Below, in pieces: positions 53,497 through 62,670 of a stretch of 64,000 nucleotides of DNA; position 1 is the first letter of the stretch; each line of letters starts with the position of its first letter. The position numbers and the translations under genes were made by a program. Source of the DNA: Mycolicibacterium sp. CH28 (GTDB taxonomy: Bacteria > Actinomycetota > Actinomycetes > Mycobacteriales > Mycobacteriaceae); contig NZ_SRLQ01000003.1 of NCBI RefSeq assembly GCF_004745805.1, positions 497,385 through 561,384 of the forward strand, written 5' to 3'. Below the pieces are notes generated by a model, which made no database searches, was not told the DNA's origin, and saw nothing but the letters and a program-made list of their open reading frames with translations.

Positions 53497-56114
53497 GGCT
53501 GGTGCCCTTTCTTTGGTATCCGTATATCCGTAGCACCCTGCGGTACGTCCAGATCTCCAAATATTCGCGCTTGCAGCGCGGACAATTCCTGCTGGCGTAG
53601 CAGCGATGTTTGCGGAAGGCGCTGCTCTTCGTACAAGATGTGGGTAGACATCTTTGCCTCGAAGCTTTCTGGCGTATGAAACTGGACTTCAAACAAATGC
53701 CCGGTCGCAGGATCGCTCCAAAAACCGTTTATGCCCTGATAACCGTCCCCACCCCACGTGTTTTTCAGCTTGATGCAATCGTAGCCCTGCGAAAGCAACT
53801 GTTCTACAGCATGTTCCACGTTACTCGAGTAGAACTCAGCCGGTGACTGAACCGTGTAGCGTACCGAGTCCTTGATATCTGCGATGTGACTTACAAGCGG
53901 CTTGTCAGGATACTCCTCCAGGAGACCTGAGAGCTTTTCCTTGAGCGATTCCTCAGCCTTGAGCCGGTAGTCCAAGCCGATCAAGTCCGCTTCGTTGAGC
54001 TCAGCGGATATTCGCTGCATCGACTCGGTGATGCCGGGTTCCGCACCTCGAGCCCTCTCCAAGAGCTCGTTCGCAGCACTATTCTGCGCTCCATCAAGCC
54101 AGGCGCCACTGTCGGCTTCCCACGTGCCATCGTTGACGGTCTCCGCGGGATCGTGAGAACCGTGGTCGACGCCCGCATCGAGGTGGTTACTTTTGGCTCC
54201 CTGAATATTTCGATCTCCCTGCTCACTGGCAGGCAGGTGTTCGCGGCCAGCGCCAACCCCCTGTGGTTCATCGCCAAAAACAAGTGGGTGATTCACCGAA
54301 CTCGACAAAGACATCGGTTTAGGGAGTTCGGTAGCCGGATGTGACGACTCACTGAGCGGCGATCCGGAGGGAGCGCCTCCCGGTGGCGACTGGTCACGCG
54401 GCAGCGCATTGAGTTGCGGCGCGTCCTGCGCGGTGGGAGCGATCATTGGCTCGGCCCCGCCCGTAGCAGGAACGTCCGCCACATGCAAGGACGGGGTCTT
54501 GGTTGACCTAGGAATCTCGGGTAGGTCGGCTGCACTCGACGGCGGTGCCGCCACAGGGTCGGGAATCGGTTTGGCCACAGTCGCAGGTGGTGCTTCGGGA
54601 GAGTACGGCGCGGATACCGGACGCCCGCCGGCTGGCGGCTCGACCGTGCCCGGCTTGCCGTCAATGTCCCTCAGTCCCTGAGTGATCTGGGAGGTCTGCT
54701 TGGAGACGTCCCCGAACATCGCTCCCGGTCGGCCAACGTCACCAGCCTGGTCCATTGCTCGGTAGACGCCGACCGAGCCGCTGCCTGCATCGAACGTCGT
54801 ACCCGTTCTCGCTGCAGCAGAAGCGATCTCACCTGCTTCCCCCGCCTTTCCCGCTGCGATCGGCAGCGTCAGAATGTCGAGGATGTTCTGGCTGGCGCCT
54901 AGCATCGGGCGGTCCTTGCTCCATTCGTCGGCGCGGACCAAGCCCTTCAGCATCGATTCGAACCGTTGGGGATCGGACTGCGCCATCGCTGCCAACGAAG
55001 CGGGGTTGGTCACCGCATTGGCTAGGTCAGCCACGCCCTTCCATGTGTCGAGAGCGCCCTGCGGGTCATAGGCGAATCGGAGCGGATTGAGGTCCTCAAT
55101 ACCCTCGGCGTTACTGACCAGCCACCTGAAAGCACCCTCGGTCGAGTCCAGGGACGAGTTGAATGCGGTCGAAAGCACCTGTCCGACATGATCGCCGAAG
55201 AACTCCGTGAACTCACGGTTGGCTGCCTTCTCCAGATCCCGCACCCAGGTGTCGACATTCAGTTCAGCCTGCTGAATGCCAGCACGCTTCGCGGTCGCCT
55301 CGTTCTCGAGGTGGTTCATCACCGTCTTGATGTCGGCGGCGATCTTGTGCAGTTCATCCTCGCCGTGCCCTTTGAAGAACTCGAAGAACGTGCCGACGAT
55401 GCCGCCTACCGACCCGAGCTTGTGTAGCAGTTCACGGATGGCATTCTGGGTCTTCTCCACATCGGCAGCGAAGCCCTCTAGTTGAGTGGCCAACTGCTGG
55501 CAACTGCCGCCCAACGTGGCGAAAGCCGTGCCGATATCCCGAATCGGAGCCTTGATGAGCTCGCTCTCCGGCATTTGTTGGGCACCGATCGCGTTGTAGG
55601 GCCCCGCCATGTCGCCCGAAACGCCGTACAAGGACGCGCCGAACGTCCGCCAGGCCGCAGCGGCGCTCCGCATGGCTGCGGGGCTTCCGTTGGGCCAGAG
55701 ATCACCGACCAAGAACTCGACGACCTTCCACATCGCAGGCTCCGCCACACCGGCCCCTTCGGCGCTCGGCGCTCCGGCAGCGGACACCGGCGCCGGACAC
55801 GGCGGCGACGGCAGCGGCTGGGCGCGCCCCGAGATGTCGGAAACCGCTTCTGCTCGGGAATAATTGACCGCGCTGACCTGGATGCCGTATCCCGTCTTCC
55901 GGCATGCGTCGATCCCGGCCGCCACAGCCTTCAACAGGTCACGGCCGGTGTTCTCGTACTGCCTGCCGAACATCACACCGGAAGCGTCTTGCCCGGTGTT
56001 GGCATTGAATGTCCCGGTCAACGTCGATACGGCCGTAATCAGGCCGTCGCCGACGGCCGCCACCGACACTCCAGCAGCCGATAGCGTCGTGGGGTCCACG
56101 GCTAGCGGCGGCAC
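53493..56114 (-). CDS. Type VII-secretion-style polymorphic toxin with RelA/SpoT-like C-terminal domain
   Basis: An 873-residue multidomain protein. Residues 1-95 (LAVDPTTLSAAGVSVAAVGD to VNYSRAEA) resemble EspC-like ESX targets; residues about 128-245 (MWKVVEFLVGDLWPNGSPAA, AAAAWRTFG) resemble the WXG100-like/CpnT N-terminal domain. A helical region follows (250-440), then a long Pro/Ser-rich linker (485-680). The C-terminal part (about 688-830) has a RelA/SpoT-type nucleotidyltransferase pattern: R717xK719xxxS723xxxK727, DIKDSVR (746-752), GYQGIN with Tyr792 and FEVQFHT with Glu809 and Gln811. Residues 831-873 form a short tail. GTG 56114 follows GGAG. The stop overlaps the first candidate immunity gene. 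Domain calls are from motif reading only. Confidence 0.7.
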   Translation of the reverse strand: MPPLAVDPTTLSAAGVSVAAVGDGLITAVSTLTGTFNANTGQDASGVMFGRQYENTGRDLLKAVAAGIDACRKTGYGIQVSAVNYSRAEAVSDISGRAQPLPSPPCPAPVSAAGAPSAEGAGVAEPAMWKVVEFLVGDLWPNGSPAAMRSAAAAWRTFGASLYGVSGDMAGPYNAIGAQQMPESELIKAPIRDIGTAFATLGGSCQQLATQLEGFAADVEKTQNAIRELLHKLGSVGGIVGTFFEFFKGHGEDELHKIAADIKTVMNHLENEATAKRAGIQQAELNVDTWVRDLEKAANREFTEFFGDHVGQVLSTAFNSSLDSTEGAFRWLVSNAEGIEDLNPLRFAYDPQGALDTWKGVADLANAVTNPASLAAMAQSDPQRFESMLKGLVRADEWSKDRPMLGASQNILDILTLPIAAGKAGEAGEIASAAARTGTTFDAGSGSVGVYRAMDQAGDVGRPGAMFGDVSKQTSQITQGLRDIDGKPGTVEPPAGGRPVSAPYSPEAPPATVAKPIPDPVAAPPSSAADLPEIPRSTKTPSLHVADVPATGGAEPMIAPTAQDAPQLNALPRDQSPPGGAPSGSPLSESSHPATELPKPMSLSSSVNHPLVFGDEPQGVGAGREHLPASEQGDRNIQGAKSNHLDAGVDHGSHDPAETVNDGTWEADSGAWLDGAQNSAANELLERARGAEPGITESMQRISAELNEADLIGLDYRLKAEESLKEKLSGLLEEYPDKPLVSHIADIKDSVRYTVQSPAEFYSSNVEHAVEQLLSQGYDCIKLKNTWGGDGYQGINGFWSDPATGHLFEVQFHTPESFEAKMSTHILYEEQRLPQTSLLRQQELSALQARIFGDLDVPQGATDIRIPKKGHQP

Positions 56115-56298
56115 GGGCGTCTCCGGTCAGACATCACCCACAATTGTGGCAACCAGCTGAGCCCACCGGTAGTCAGCCGGCCACCGAGATCGATGCAATG
56201 GCGCGATCTTCTCGCACTTTCGCGCCCGTCCGTCGGTTTGGGCGCAACGGGACGCCTGGAGGCGCAACGGGGCACCTCGAAAGGAACCACGGCGCCCG

Positions 56299-56346
56299 GA
56301 CCAGATGGTCTTTCTCGAGCAGATGCGCGTGCACGGCAACGACGAC
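56299..56346 (+). pseudogene. Fragment of the MBL-Rieske gene fused to PH-like copy 2
   Basis: These 48 bases match 51696-51743 inside the Rieske gene with a few changes and encode DQMVFLEQMRVHGND. At 56341 the sequence switches, within shared GACGACGG-type bases, to the PH-like gene. The duplicated unit therefore lost the 3' half of the Rieske gene by a junction at short homology. Upstream of 56299 the similarity ends. Confidence 0.8.
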
Positions 56347-56649
56347 GGGCTGGTTCAACTGGACCGGCACACTCTGACGCTGCGGCGCTACCACTTCCCG
56401 TCCGGCACTTCGAAAATCATCCCGCTGCAGTGGATCCGGGGCTACAAGACCGAGCCATTGGGGATGTTCCTGCAGCGGTTCCGGCTGTGGGGCAGCTCGG
56501 ATCTGCGGCGCTGGCTGCCGCTGGACATGTACCGACCGATCAAGTCAACGCTGGTGACGCTCGACGTCCCCGGCAGCTACCCGAGCCCGGCGTTCACGCC
56601 GGTCAAGCCGCGGGAATTCCTGGCGGTGTTGGATGAACTGCTGGGGTAG
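56305..56649 (+). CDS. Small PH-like protein, copy 2, with chimeric N-terminus
   Basis: A 114-residue ORF. Its first 14 residues (MVFLEQMRVHGNDD) come from a Rieske-gene fragment in the same frame; from DGLVQLDRHTLTLRRYHF onward it is the PH-like protein. Compared with copy 1 the N-terminal half differs at roughly a quarter of positions, while the last 50 residues are almost identical. The reading frame is intact, so it may be expressed, but no ribosome site is evident before ATG 56305 and a later start is possible. It converges on the secreted-protein gene at 56712. Confidence 0.6.
   Translation: MVFLEQMRVHGNDDGLVQLDRHTLTLRRYHFPSGTSKIIPLQWIRGYKTEPLGMFLQRFRLWGSSDLRRWLPLDMYRPIKSTLVTLDVPGSYPSPAFTPVKPREFLAVLDELLG
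56341..56649 (+). repeat. Direct repeat, right copy (309 bp)
   Basis: Partner of 52523-52831. It shares a mismatch-free run of 63 bases at 56530-56592. The mosaic of a diverged 5' half and near-identical 3' half suggests gene conversion after the duplication. Confidence 0.92.
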
Positions 56650-56668
56650 CAGCGGCTAGCCAAGCCCA

Positions 56669-56699
56669 CACCTGGCAGCCCGAAAGGATCTGCCAGGTG
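56669..56699. terminator. Perfect 10-bp stem-loop between convergent genes
   Basis: CACCTGGCAG (56669-56678) pairs perfectly with CTGCCAGGTG (56690-56699) around an 11-base loop. It fills the gap between PH-like copy 2 and the convergent secreted-protein gene. It lacks a T-tract, as is common in mycobacteria, and could act in both directions. Confidence 0.75.
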
Positions 56700-56711
56700 C
56701 GGACTCTGGAA

Positions 56712-57881
56712 TTACTCGGCGCCGCTGTGCGCCCCGGCCTTCGCGGAGTTACCCGCGTTCCGGCCGCTGCCACCGAGGCCCTTCTTGGCCCCGTCGCCCC
56801 GCTGGCCGCCCGCGGTGCTGCCGGACCCCGAGCCCGTCTCGGAACCTGTACCTGCAGCTGCTGCCGGGCTGGCGGTCGTTGCGGGAACCGCCTTGTTGCC
56901 ATCCTTGTTGCTATCGGTGGTCACTGCCCTCTTCAGCGACGCACCCGTGCTCGGAGCCGAGCTGGTCGAAGACTCGGCCGGAGCCGACTCCTTCACTGGG
57001 GTGGCAGCCCCGGCGGAGGGAGCCACCGACCGCGCGGCCACGGCCGCCGCCGTCGGCGGTACCGGCGCGCCCAGTGCCTGGGCGATCGTGTCGCGCGCGG
57101 CCAACAGGCTGGCGATCAGGCCCGATCCGAAGGCGCTACCCGAGTACGGGGAGAGAATGCCGGTGGTGAATTGCGCCGGATAGCCGTTGAGGAAGGCCCC
57201 CGTCACTGCGGCAGGCATGCTGACGAGCGCGCGGATGGCCGCCGTAGCATCGCCGGCCTTCAGCGAGTCGACGACGAGTTGCCCCGTGTCACCAAAGGCG
57301 TAGACAGCGCCCGCGATCGGCGAGATTGCGGAAAGCCCAACGGGCAGAAGGATATTCGGCACCGCGGTGAGTACCTTGGCGAAGTTGGTCGCGATCTGTC
57401 CGGGGATGTCGAAGACCGGGAGCAGGCTGATCACGGGAGCCAGCACCAGCCCGAGCGCGCCCTGGAACAAGGTCTGCACGGCAGCACTGAACTGACCGGC
57501 CGCCAGTTGTTGCGTGGCGGTGAGGAACGTCTGCGGGAGCGACGTCACGCCGGCTACGAGACCACCGAAGGCGCCTCCGAGCGCCGTCGAGATGGTGGCG
57601 GCGTTGGCGAGCTGGTTGGTGATGATCTGCTGGATGATCGGATCCGGGCTGCTCTGTACCTGCTGGCCGAGCGTGGCGATGTTGCTGAACGAGGTCTCGA
57701 TGACCTGCGCCCAGGTGGGCAGCGTCTGCGACGCCCCCGTGAGCGCCGTCGCGAGGGTCGACATGTGGATAGCCGGAACTTGCAGGTCGGGCGGGGTCAC
57801 CGAAATCGGCGACAGCACGATCGCGCTCGCACCGATCGCCGCGATTCCCGCGGTGACCCTAGACCGGAGCACAACGCTCAT
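56712..57881 (-). CDS. Exported protein with Ala/Gly/Ser-rich tail, function unknown
   Basis: A 389-residue protein with an N-terminal signal peptide (VTAGIAAIGASAIVLSPISV). Residues about 35-265 are a hydrophobic, Ala/Leu/Thr-rich region (STLATALTGASQTLPTWAQV; GGAFGGLVAGVTSLPQTFL). The last 110 residues are low complexity, rich in Ser, Ala, Gly and Thr, with interspersed lysines. Such proteins are frequent in fast-growing mycobacteria and superficially resemble the PE/PPE context, but no PE or PPE motif is present. It could be an envelope-associated protein. It lies directly beyond the right repeat; the 121-base upstream gap before the DUF5718-like gene is A/T-rich and probably carries its promoter. 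Confidence 0.6.
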   Translation of the reverse strand: MSVVLRSRVTAGIAAIGASAIVLSPISVTPPDLQVPAIHMSTLATALTGASQTLPTWAQVIETSFSNIATLGQQVQSSPDPIIQQIITNQLANAATISTALGGAFGGLVAGVTSLPQTFLTATQQLAAGQFSAAVQTLFQGALGLVLAPVISLLPVFDIPGQIATNFAKVLTAVPNILLPVGLSAISPIAGAVYAFGDTGQLVVDSLKAGDATAAIRALVSMPAAVTGAFLNGYPAQFTTGILSPYSGSAFGSGLIASLLAARDTIAQALGAPVPPTAAAVAARSVAPSAGAATPVKESAPAESSTSSAPSTGASLKRAVTTDSNKDGNKAVPATTASPAAAAGTGSETGSGSGSTAGGQRGDGAKKGLGGSGRNAGNSAKAGAHSGAE

Positions 57882-58002
57882 TACCTTCTCCTTACGCTGA
57901 AGTAACGTTACGAGAAGCTAACTTACTGCAGGGTAAGTTGTGTTGTTGACGTTTTCAACAAATCTCCGCGCCGAATCGCGCGGATACTACAAGGGCCAGC
58001 GT

Positions 58003-58818
58003 TCAGGGCGCCCAGACCAGCTGGCGGAGTTCGGAAGCCGCGTTGCTGGCGGTGTCGTAGACGCGCACGATCGCCTCGTCACCGGGCTGCAGATAGGTCG
58101 ACTCCCCCAGCTTCGTGTAGCGCGTGGCACCGATACCGATGAGCACCTTCTGCGGTCGCCCGCACGCCACCATCAGCGCACCGACATCCTCTAGCGGAGT
58201 GTCCGGCGAACCCTTCTGATTGGCCAGTCGCTCGACGATCCAGTCCAGCAGCACCTCGCCGTAGTAGGAGTAGCCCAGCAGCGGGCTGTCCACCCCGTAC
58301 TCGTGGTGCACGCCATCGGCGGTACGCAGATGGCACAGCAGGCGCAGAGTCGCGGTCGGCCCGTCCGGAGTCAGGTCGCTGACGTCGAAGAACTCGCGCG
58401 CGACGCCCTTGGACGCCGGGCCCCAGTTCTTCTTGTAACTGATTTTGGGCGCATTGGGGCGCCGGATCGAGCAGTCGTTGAACGCCCCCAGCGCAAACGG
58501 CCGCAGTGTCACGACGGTGTCGCCATCCCACACCACGTCACAGGCCAGCCCGACTTCGGGCTCGATCTGCAGATTCAGCGGCCCGTCAGCCTCCGTCGTC
58601 TCGGGCACCATCAGCGCATCGTGCGAAAGCGGAAATTCCCCGAGAAAGCTGTCGTAACCCGGTGCGTACCAAGGGAAGATACCCTTCGGCGCCGCGCCAA
58701 CACTGGTGACGTTGGCGAAATCGACTGCCTCCCCGGCTTGTTCGAGGTGGCCGGCGAAGTTCCCGGCGACGCCGAAACCGAACCAGCCACGCGCCTCGTC
58801 CAGGTCGAGTTCGATCAC
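58003..58818 (-). CDS. DUF5718-like protein, function unknown
   Basis: A 271-residue soluble protein. Blocks include [20 protein letters not shown] at the start, [20 protein letters not shown] (near residue 45), [14 protein letters not shown] (near 88) and a Gly/Tyr-rich [13 protein letters not shown] (near 182). I associate it with the DUF5718 family, which looks distantly like the fumarylacetoacetate-hydrolase fold; this is from recall. Its GTG overlaps the serS stop (GTGA), so it is co-translated with seryl-tRNA synthetase, but no link to translation is known to me. Confidence 0.55.
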   Translation of the reverse strand: MIELDLDEARGWFGFGVAGNFAGHLEQAGEAVDFANVTSVGAAPKGIFPWYAPGYDSFLGEFPLSHDALMVPETTEADGPLNLQIEPEVGLACDVVWDGDTVVTLRPFALGAFNDCSIRRPNAPKISYKKNWGPASKGVAREFFDVSDLTPDGPTATLRLLCHLRTADGVHHEYGVDSPLLGYSYYGEVLLDWIVERLANQKGSPDTPLEDVGALMVACGRPQKVLIGIGATRYTKLGESTYLQPGDEAIVRVYDTASNAASELRQLVWAP

Positions 58819-60068
58819 GGTTGCAGGACCTCCGTCCCCACATAAGGCACCAGGGCGGCGGGCACGCGCACACTACCGTCGGGCTGTTGGTGGTTTTCCA
58901 GGATTGCGACCAGCCACCGGGTGGTGGCCAGCGTGCCGTTGAGGGTCGCCGCGGTCTGCGGCTTACCGTTCTCGTCGCGGTAGCGGGTAGCCAGCCGGCG
59001 GGCCTGGAACGTCGTGCAGTTCGACGTCGAGGTCAGCTCCCGGTAGGCCCGCTGGGTGGGAACCCACGCCTCGCAGTCGAACTTGCGTGCCGCCGAGGAG
59101 CCGAGATCGCCTGCGGCAACGTCGATCACGCGGTAGGGCACGTCGATGAGCTCGAGCATCCGGCGTTGCCAGCCGAGCAGCCGCTGGTGTTCGGCCTCGG
59201 CGTCCTCGGGGCGGCAGTAGACGAAGGCCTCCACCTTGTCGAACTGGTGCACCCGGATGATGCCGCGGGTGTCCTTGCCGTAACTGCCGGCCTCACGCCG
59301 GAAGCACGACGACCACGCGGCATAACGCAGCGGGCCGTCGGACAGGTCGAGGATCTCGTCGGAGTGATAGCCGGCCAGCGGTACCTCCGAGGTGCCGACC
59401 AGATAGAGATCATCGTCCTCGAGGTGGTAGATCTCGTCGGCGTGGGCACCGAGGAAGCCGGTGCCGGCCATCACCTCGGGGCGGACCAGCACCGGGGGAA
59501 TCATCAGGGTGAAGCCGTTGTCGGTCGCCAGCCGCACCGCCAGCTGCAGCAGACCCAGCTGCAGCAGCGCACCGCGCCCGGTCAGGAAGTAGAACCGCGA
59601 ACCCGACACCTTGGCGCCGCGCTCCATATCGATCAACCGCAGGCTCTCACCGAGTTCCAGATGGTCCTTCGGATTGTCCATCTCCCGTGGCTCCCCGACC
59701 ACGTCGAGGACCACGAAGTCGTCTTCGCCACCGGCCGGAACGCCGTCGATGATGACGTTGGAGATACCCATATGCGCCGCGGTGAAGGCCGCCTCGGCCT
59801 GCGTCTGCTCGGTTTCGGCGGCTTTGACTTGGGCGGCAAGCTCTTTAGCCTGCTCGAGCAGCACCGGCCGCTCCTCGGGCGACGCCGAGCCGACCTTCTT
59901 GCTGGCGGCCTTCTGCTCGGCCCGCAGCGAGTCGGCGGTCGATATGGCGGCCCGGCGGGCGGTGTCGGCGGCCAGCAGGGCGTCGACGAGGCCCGGGTCC
60001 TCCCCTCGGCTGAGCTGGGACCGCCGTACGGCGTCGGGGGCGTCGCGCAGCAGTTTCAGGTCGATCAC
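58815..60068 (-). CDS. serS: Seryl-tRNA synthetase
   Basis: A 417-residue class II aminoacyl-tRNA synthetase that charges tRNA-Ser. The N-terminal coiled-coil arm covers about residues 27-105. The catalytic core has [10 protein letters not shown], motif 2 in [20 protein letters not shown] and motif 3 in [14 protein letters not shown] near the C-terminus. The frame is open far upstream, but GTG 60068 gives [15 protein letters not shown], the normal SerS start, and a length close to M. tuberculosis (419). It is divergent from the septum-formation-domain gene with a gap of about 118 bases. Confidence 0.97.
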   Translation of the reverse strand: MIDLKLLRDAPDAVRRSQLSRGEDPGLVDALLAADTARRAAISTADSLRAEQKAASKKVGSASPEERPVLLEQAKELAAQVKAAETEQTQAEAAFTAAHMGISNVIIDGVPAGGEDDFVVLDVVGEPREMDNPKDHLELGESLRLIDMERGAKVSGSRFYFLTGRGALLQLGLLQLAVRLATDNGFTLMIPPVLVRPEVMAGTGFLGAHADEIYHLEDDDLYLVGTSEVPLAGYHSDEILDLSDGPLRYAAWSSCFRREAGSYGKDTRGIIRVHQFDKVEAFVYCRPEDAEAEHQRLLGWQRRMLELIDVPYRVIDVAAGDLGSSAARKFDCEAWVPTQRAYRELTSTSNCTTFQARRLATRYRDENGKPQTAATLNGTLATTRWLVAILENHQQPDGSVRVPAALVPYVGTEVLQP

Positions 60069-60186
60069 GCTCTGAACCTTACTTTTGCCGTCCGCCGCCG
60101 CGTCGGCCCCTCCGGACGACCGCACAGCACAACCCCATAACATTACAACTGCATCACTTGTCACACTCCTCAACGCGCCTGCCACA

Positions 60187-61569
60187 ATGGACGCGATGTT
60201 GCAGTTATCTGAGCGTGAGGACGTGACGCCCGAGCCGTCCGCCTCGGGCGCGCCCAAGCGCACCTTCCTCGGCACCCTGCAAGCCACCTCGACGCGTCGC
60301 GCGCTGCTGCTGACCGCGCTCGGTGGCCTGCTCATCGCCGGCGTCATCACCGCGCTCCCGATCGGGCTGAACAACCGACTCACCGGATACGCCGGCTCCG
60401 ACCCGCTGTCGGGGGCCAAGGGCACCGCGGCATTCGCCAGCGCCACCGCGGGCAGCTGCCTGAACTGGCCCGACAAGAACCCCGACGCCGCCAGCATCGT
60501 CGACTGCAAGGACGATCACCGCTTCGAGGTCGCCGAGTCCGTCGACATGCGGACCTACCCCGGAAGCGAGTACGGGCCGAACGCGGCACCGCCGTCGGCC
60601 GCACGCATCCAGCAGATCAGCCTCGAGCAGTGCCAGCCCGCGACGGAGCGTTACCTCGGCGACAAGTTCGACCCGAACAGCAAGTTCACCATCAGCATGC
60701 TGTGGTCGGGCGACAAGGCGTGGAAGCAGAGCGGGGAGCGGCGCATGCTGTGCGGGCTCCAACTGCCCGGACCGGATAACCAGCAGATCGCCTTCAAGGG
60801 CAGGGTCGCCGAGATCGACCAGTCGAAGGTATGGCCGGCGGGCACTTGCCTGGGCATCGACCCATCGACCAACCAGCCCAACGACATTCCCGTCGACTGT
60901 GGGGCTCCGCACGCCATGGAGGTCACCGGCTCGGTGAACCTCGCCGAGAAGTTCCCCGGCCCGCTGCCCTCCGACGTCGACCAGGACGCGTTCATCAAGG
61001 ACAACTGCACCCGGATGACCGACGCCTATCTGGCTCCGCTGCAGCTGCGCACCACGACACTGACGCTCATCTACAGCACGATCTCGCTGCCTAGCTGGAC
61101 GGCGGGCAGCCATCAGGTGGCCTGCAGCATCGGCGCCACCTTGGGCAACGGCGCCTGGGCGACGTTGATCAACCCCGCCAAGGGCGCCCTGTTGATCAAC
61201 GGGATGCCGCCGGTTCGGCCGCCGGACATCCCCGAAGAACGAATGAACCTGCCGCAGATTCCACTGCTGCCCGACGTCCCGAGTACCACCTACGCGCCGC
61301 CGACCTCCGACAGCACCCAGTCGACCCAGTCGAATCAGCCCACCCAGCATCTGCCGCAGCAGTCGACCGCACCGACCACCCAGGCCCAGACACCCGCACC
61401 GACCTCGACGGCGCCGACATCCGCGGCACCACCACCGCCGCAGGGCGGCAACATTCTCAACGGAGAGTTCGTGCCCGCCCAACCGCCGGTCGATGCACCA
61501 CCCATGGACGGCCCCGTACCGGTCGGTCCCCCGCCCGGGCCGGCCGACGCCGTCCCACCGCCGGCTTAG
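60187..61569 (+). CDS. Membrane-anchored septum-formation-domain protein (Rv3835 type)
   Basis: A 460-residue protein with one membrane helix (near residues 38-58: [20 protein letters not shown]). The extracytoplasmic part (about 70-330) has paired cysteines in the pattern of two septum-formation-type repeats: [37 protein letters not shown], then [22 protein letters not shown] and [12 protein letters not shown] Pro/Thr/Gln-rich tail (370-460) follows. Its role is unproven; the domain name comes from distant actinobacterial proteins. ATG 60187 is chosen, with ATG 60196 as an alternative. Its stop overlaps the next gene by one base, and the pair next to serS is conserved in mycobacteria. Confidence 0.78.
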   Translation: MDAMLQLSEREDVTPEPSASGAPKRTFLGTLQATSTRRALLLTALGGLLIAGVITALPIGLNNRLTGYAGSDPLSGAKGTAAFASATAGSCLNWPDKNPDAASIVDCKDDHRFEVAESVDMRTYPGSEYGPNAAPPSAARIQQISLEQCQPATERYLGDKFDPNSKFTISMLWSGDKAWKQSGERRMLCGLQLPGPDNQQIAFKGRVAEIDQSKVWPAGTCLGIDPSTNQPNDIPVDCGAPHAMEVTGSVNLAEKFPGPLPSDVDQDAFIKDNCTRMTDAYLAPLQLRTTTLTLIYSTISLPSWTAGSHQVACSIGATLGNGAWATLINPAKGALLINGMPPVRPPDIPEERMNLPQIPLLPDVPSTTYAPPTSDSTQSTQSNQPTQHLPQQSTAPTTQAQTPAPTSTAPTSAAPPPPQGGNILNGEFVPAQPPVDAPPMDGPVPVGPPPGPADAVPPPA

Positions 61570-61919
61570 TGCCCGTCGACATGAGCCCGCAGCGGTTCGA
61601 GGAGCTGGTCGGCGACGCCCTGGACCTCATTCCGCCCGGACTGGCCGCGGCGATCGACAATGTCGTGGTGCTGGTCGAGGACCGCCACCCCGAGGACCCC
61701 GAGCTGCTTGGCCTCTACGAGGGCATCGCGCTGACCGAGCGTGATTCCAGCTACGCCGGTGCACTGCCGGATACCGTCACGATCTACCGCAAGCCGCTTC
61801 TGGACATGTGCGACAGCGAGCCCGAGGTGGTCGAGGAAGTCGCGATCACCGTAATACACGAGATTGCACACCATTTCGGCATTGATGACGATCGATTGCA
61901 CGAATTAGGTTGGGGATGA
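61569..61919 (+). CDS. Zincin-like metallopeptidase family protein (Rv3836 type)
   Basis: A 116-residue protein with the minimal zincin motif HEIAHHFGIDDDRLHELGW at the extreme C-terminus: HExxH followed by a further His at the usual spacing. The rest is acidic and helical. This family of small HExxH proteins is widespread in bacteria and proposed to be zinc peptidases, but activity is not established. GTG 61569 overlaps the previous stop; ATG 61581 is an equally good start. The gene ends 7 bases before the stop of a convergent gene. Confidence 0.8.
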   Translation: MPVDMSPQRFEELVGDALDLIPPGLAAAIDNVVVLVEDRHPEDPELLGLYEGIALTERDSSYAGALPDTVTIYRKPLLDMCDSEPEVVEEVAITVIHEIAHHFGIDDDRLHELGWG

Positions 61920-61926
61920 ACCGATC

Positions 61927-62670
61927 TCAGCGGGCCGGATCGCCCTTCCAGCTGAAACTGTTGACGTACTTACCCATATCCTGAGCAATCTGGACATTGA
62001 CCCCCGACGGTAGGCCGGGACCGAAGTCGGGGCCGAAGGCGTGATACGGGCCCACCGCGCCCGCCACCAGAGCCAAGTCGTTCTTGACCGCCACCAGCAG
62101 GACCGTCCGGATGCGGATGTAGCTGCTGCTGCTGCCCTGCGGCCAGACATCGGCGACCTCACCGTAGCCGTGTTGATAGCCGACCATCGCATTGGGGATC
62201 TCGTAGGCGATCTTGGCGTCAGGGAACTTCTGCTTCAGCAGTGCGTTGGCGATGTCACGCGGCTGACGGCCGGCGGCCGGCACGGAGAACAATTCCAGGA
62301 CGCCGGTGTCGCCGCCGGTGAACTTCGCCGTGACGCCGTCAGCTCCGCTGGAGATGTCATACGCCGAGCCGGGCGCCGGATACGACACAGAGAACGAGCC
62401 GTCGGCTGCGGTGAATCGGGGTAGTGAGGTCACCGGCTTACCCATCGGGGGGTTGCCACACTCCGGCGGACACATGTAACGAGGGATCTTCTCGGTGACC
62501 ATCAGCGACACCCCGACCAGCGCCGAGGCGACGATCACGATGGCCACCGTCCACAGCCCGACCGTCCGGCTGAACCGAATACGCTGGACTTCGCGGGCGA
62601 CATAAGTGCCAGGCGGCAGCGCGTAGCCCGGGTACCGCTCCTCGTCGGGAGCAGCAGATGCTGTGGTCAC
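61927..62670 (-). CDS. Single-pass membrane protein with exported domain, function unknown
   Basis: A 247-residue protein: cytoplasmic N-terminus (PGYALPPGTYVAREVQRIRF), one membrane helix (about residues 39-59), a short loop with two cysteines (MCPPECGNPP) and an extracytoplasmic alpha/beta domain (about 80-245). I do not recognise the family. The N-terminal ATG overlaps the stop of the zinc-ribbon membrane protein gene (ATGA), so the two are co-translated and probably work together in the envelope. Confidence 0.6.
   Translation of the reverse strand: MTTASAAPDEERYPGYALPPGTYVAREVQRIRFSRTVGLWTVAIVIVASALVGVSLMVTEKIPRYMCPPECGNPPMGKPVTSLPRFTAADGSFSVSYPAPGSAYDISSGADGVTAKFTGGDTGVLELFSVPAAGRQPRDIANALLKQKFPDAKIAYEIPNAMVGYQHGYGEVADVWPQGSSSSYIRIRTVLLVAVKNDLALVAGAVGPYHAFGPDFGPGLPSGVNVQIAQDMGKYVNSFSWKGDPAR

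Noticed and set aside
52832..56298. Insertion sequence or prophage origin for the toxin cassette
   Set aside because: No transposase, integrase, terminal inverted repeats or tRNA attachment site seen; the flanks are duplicated host genes, which points to recombination.
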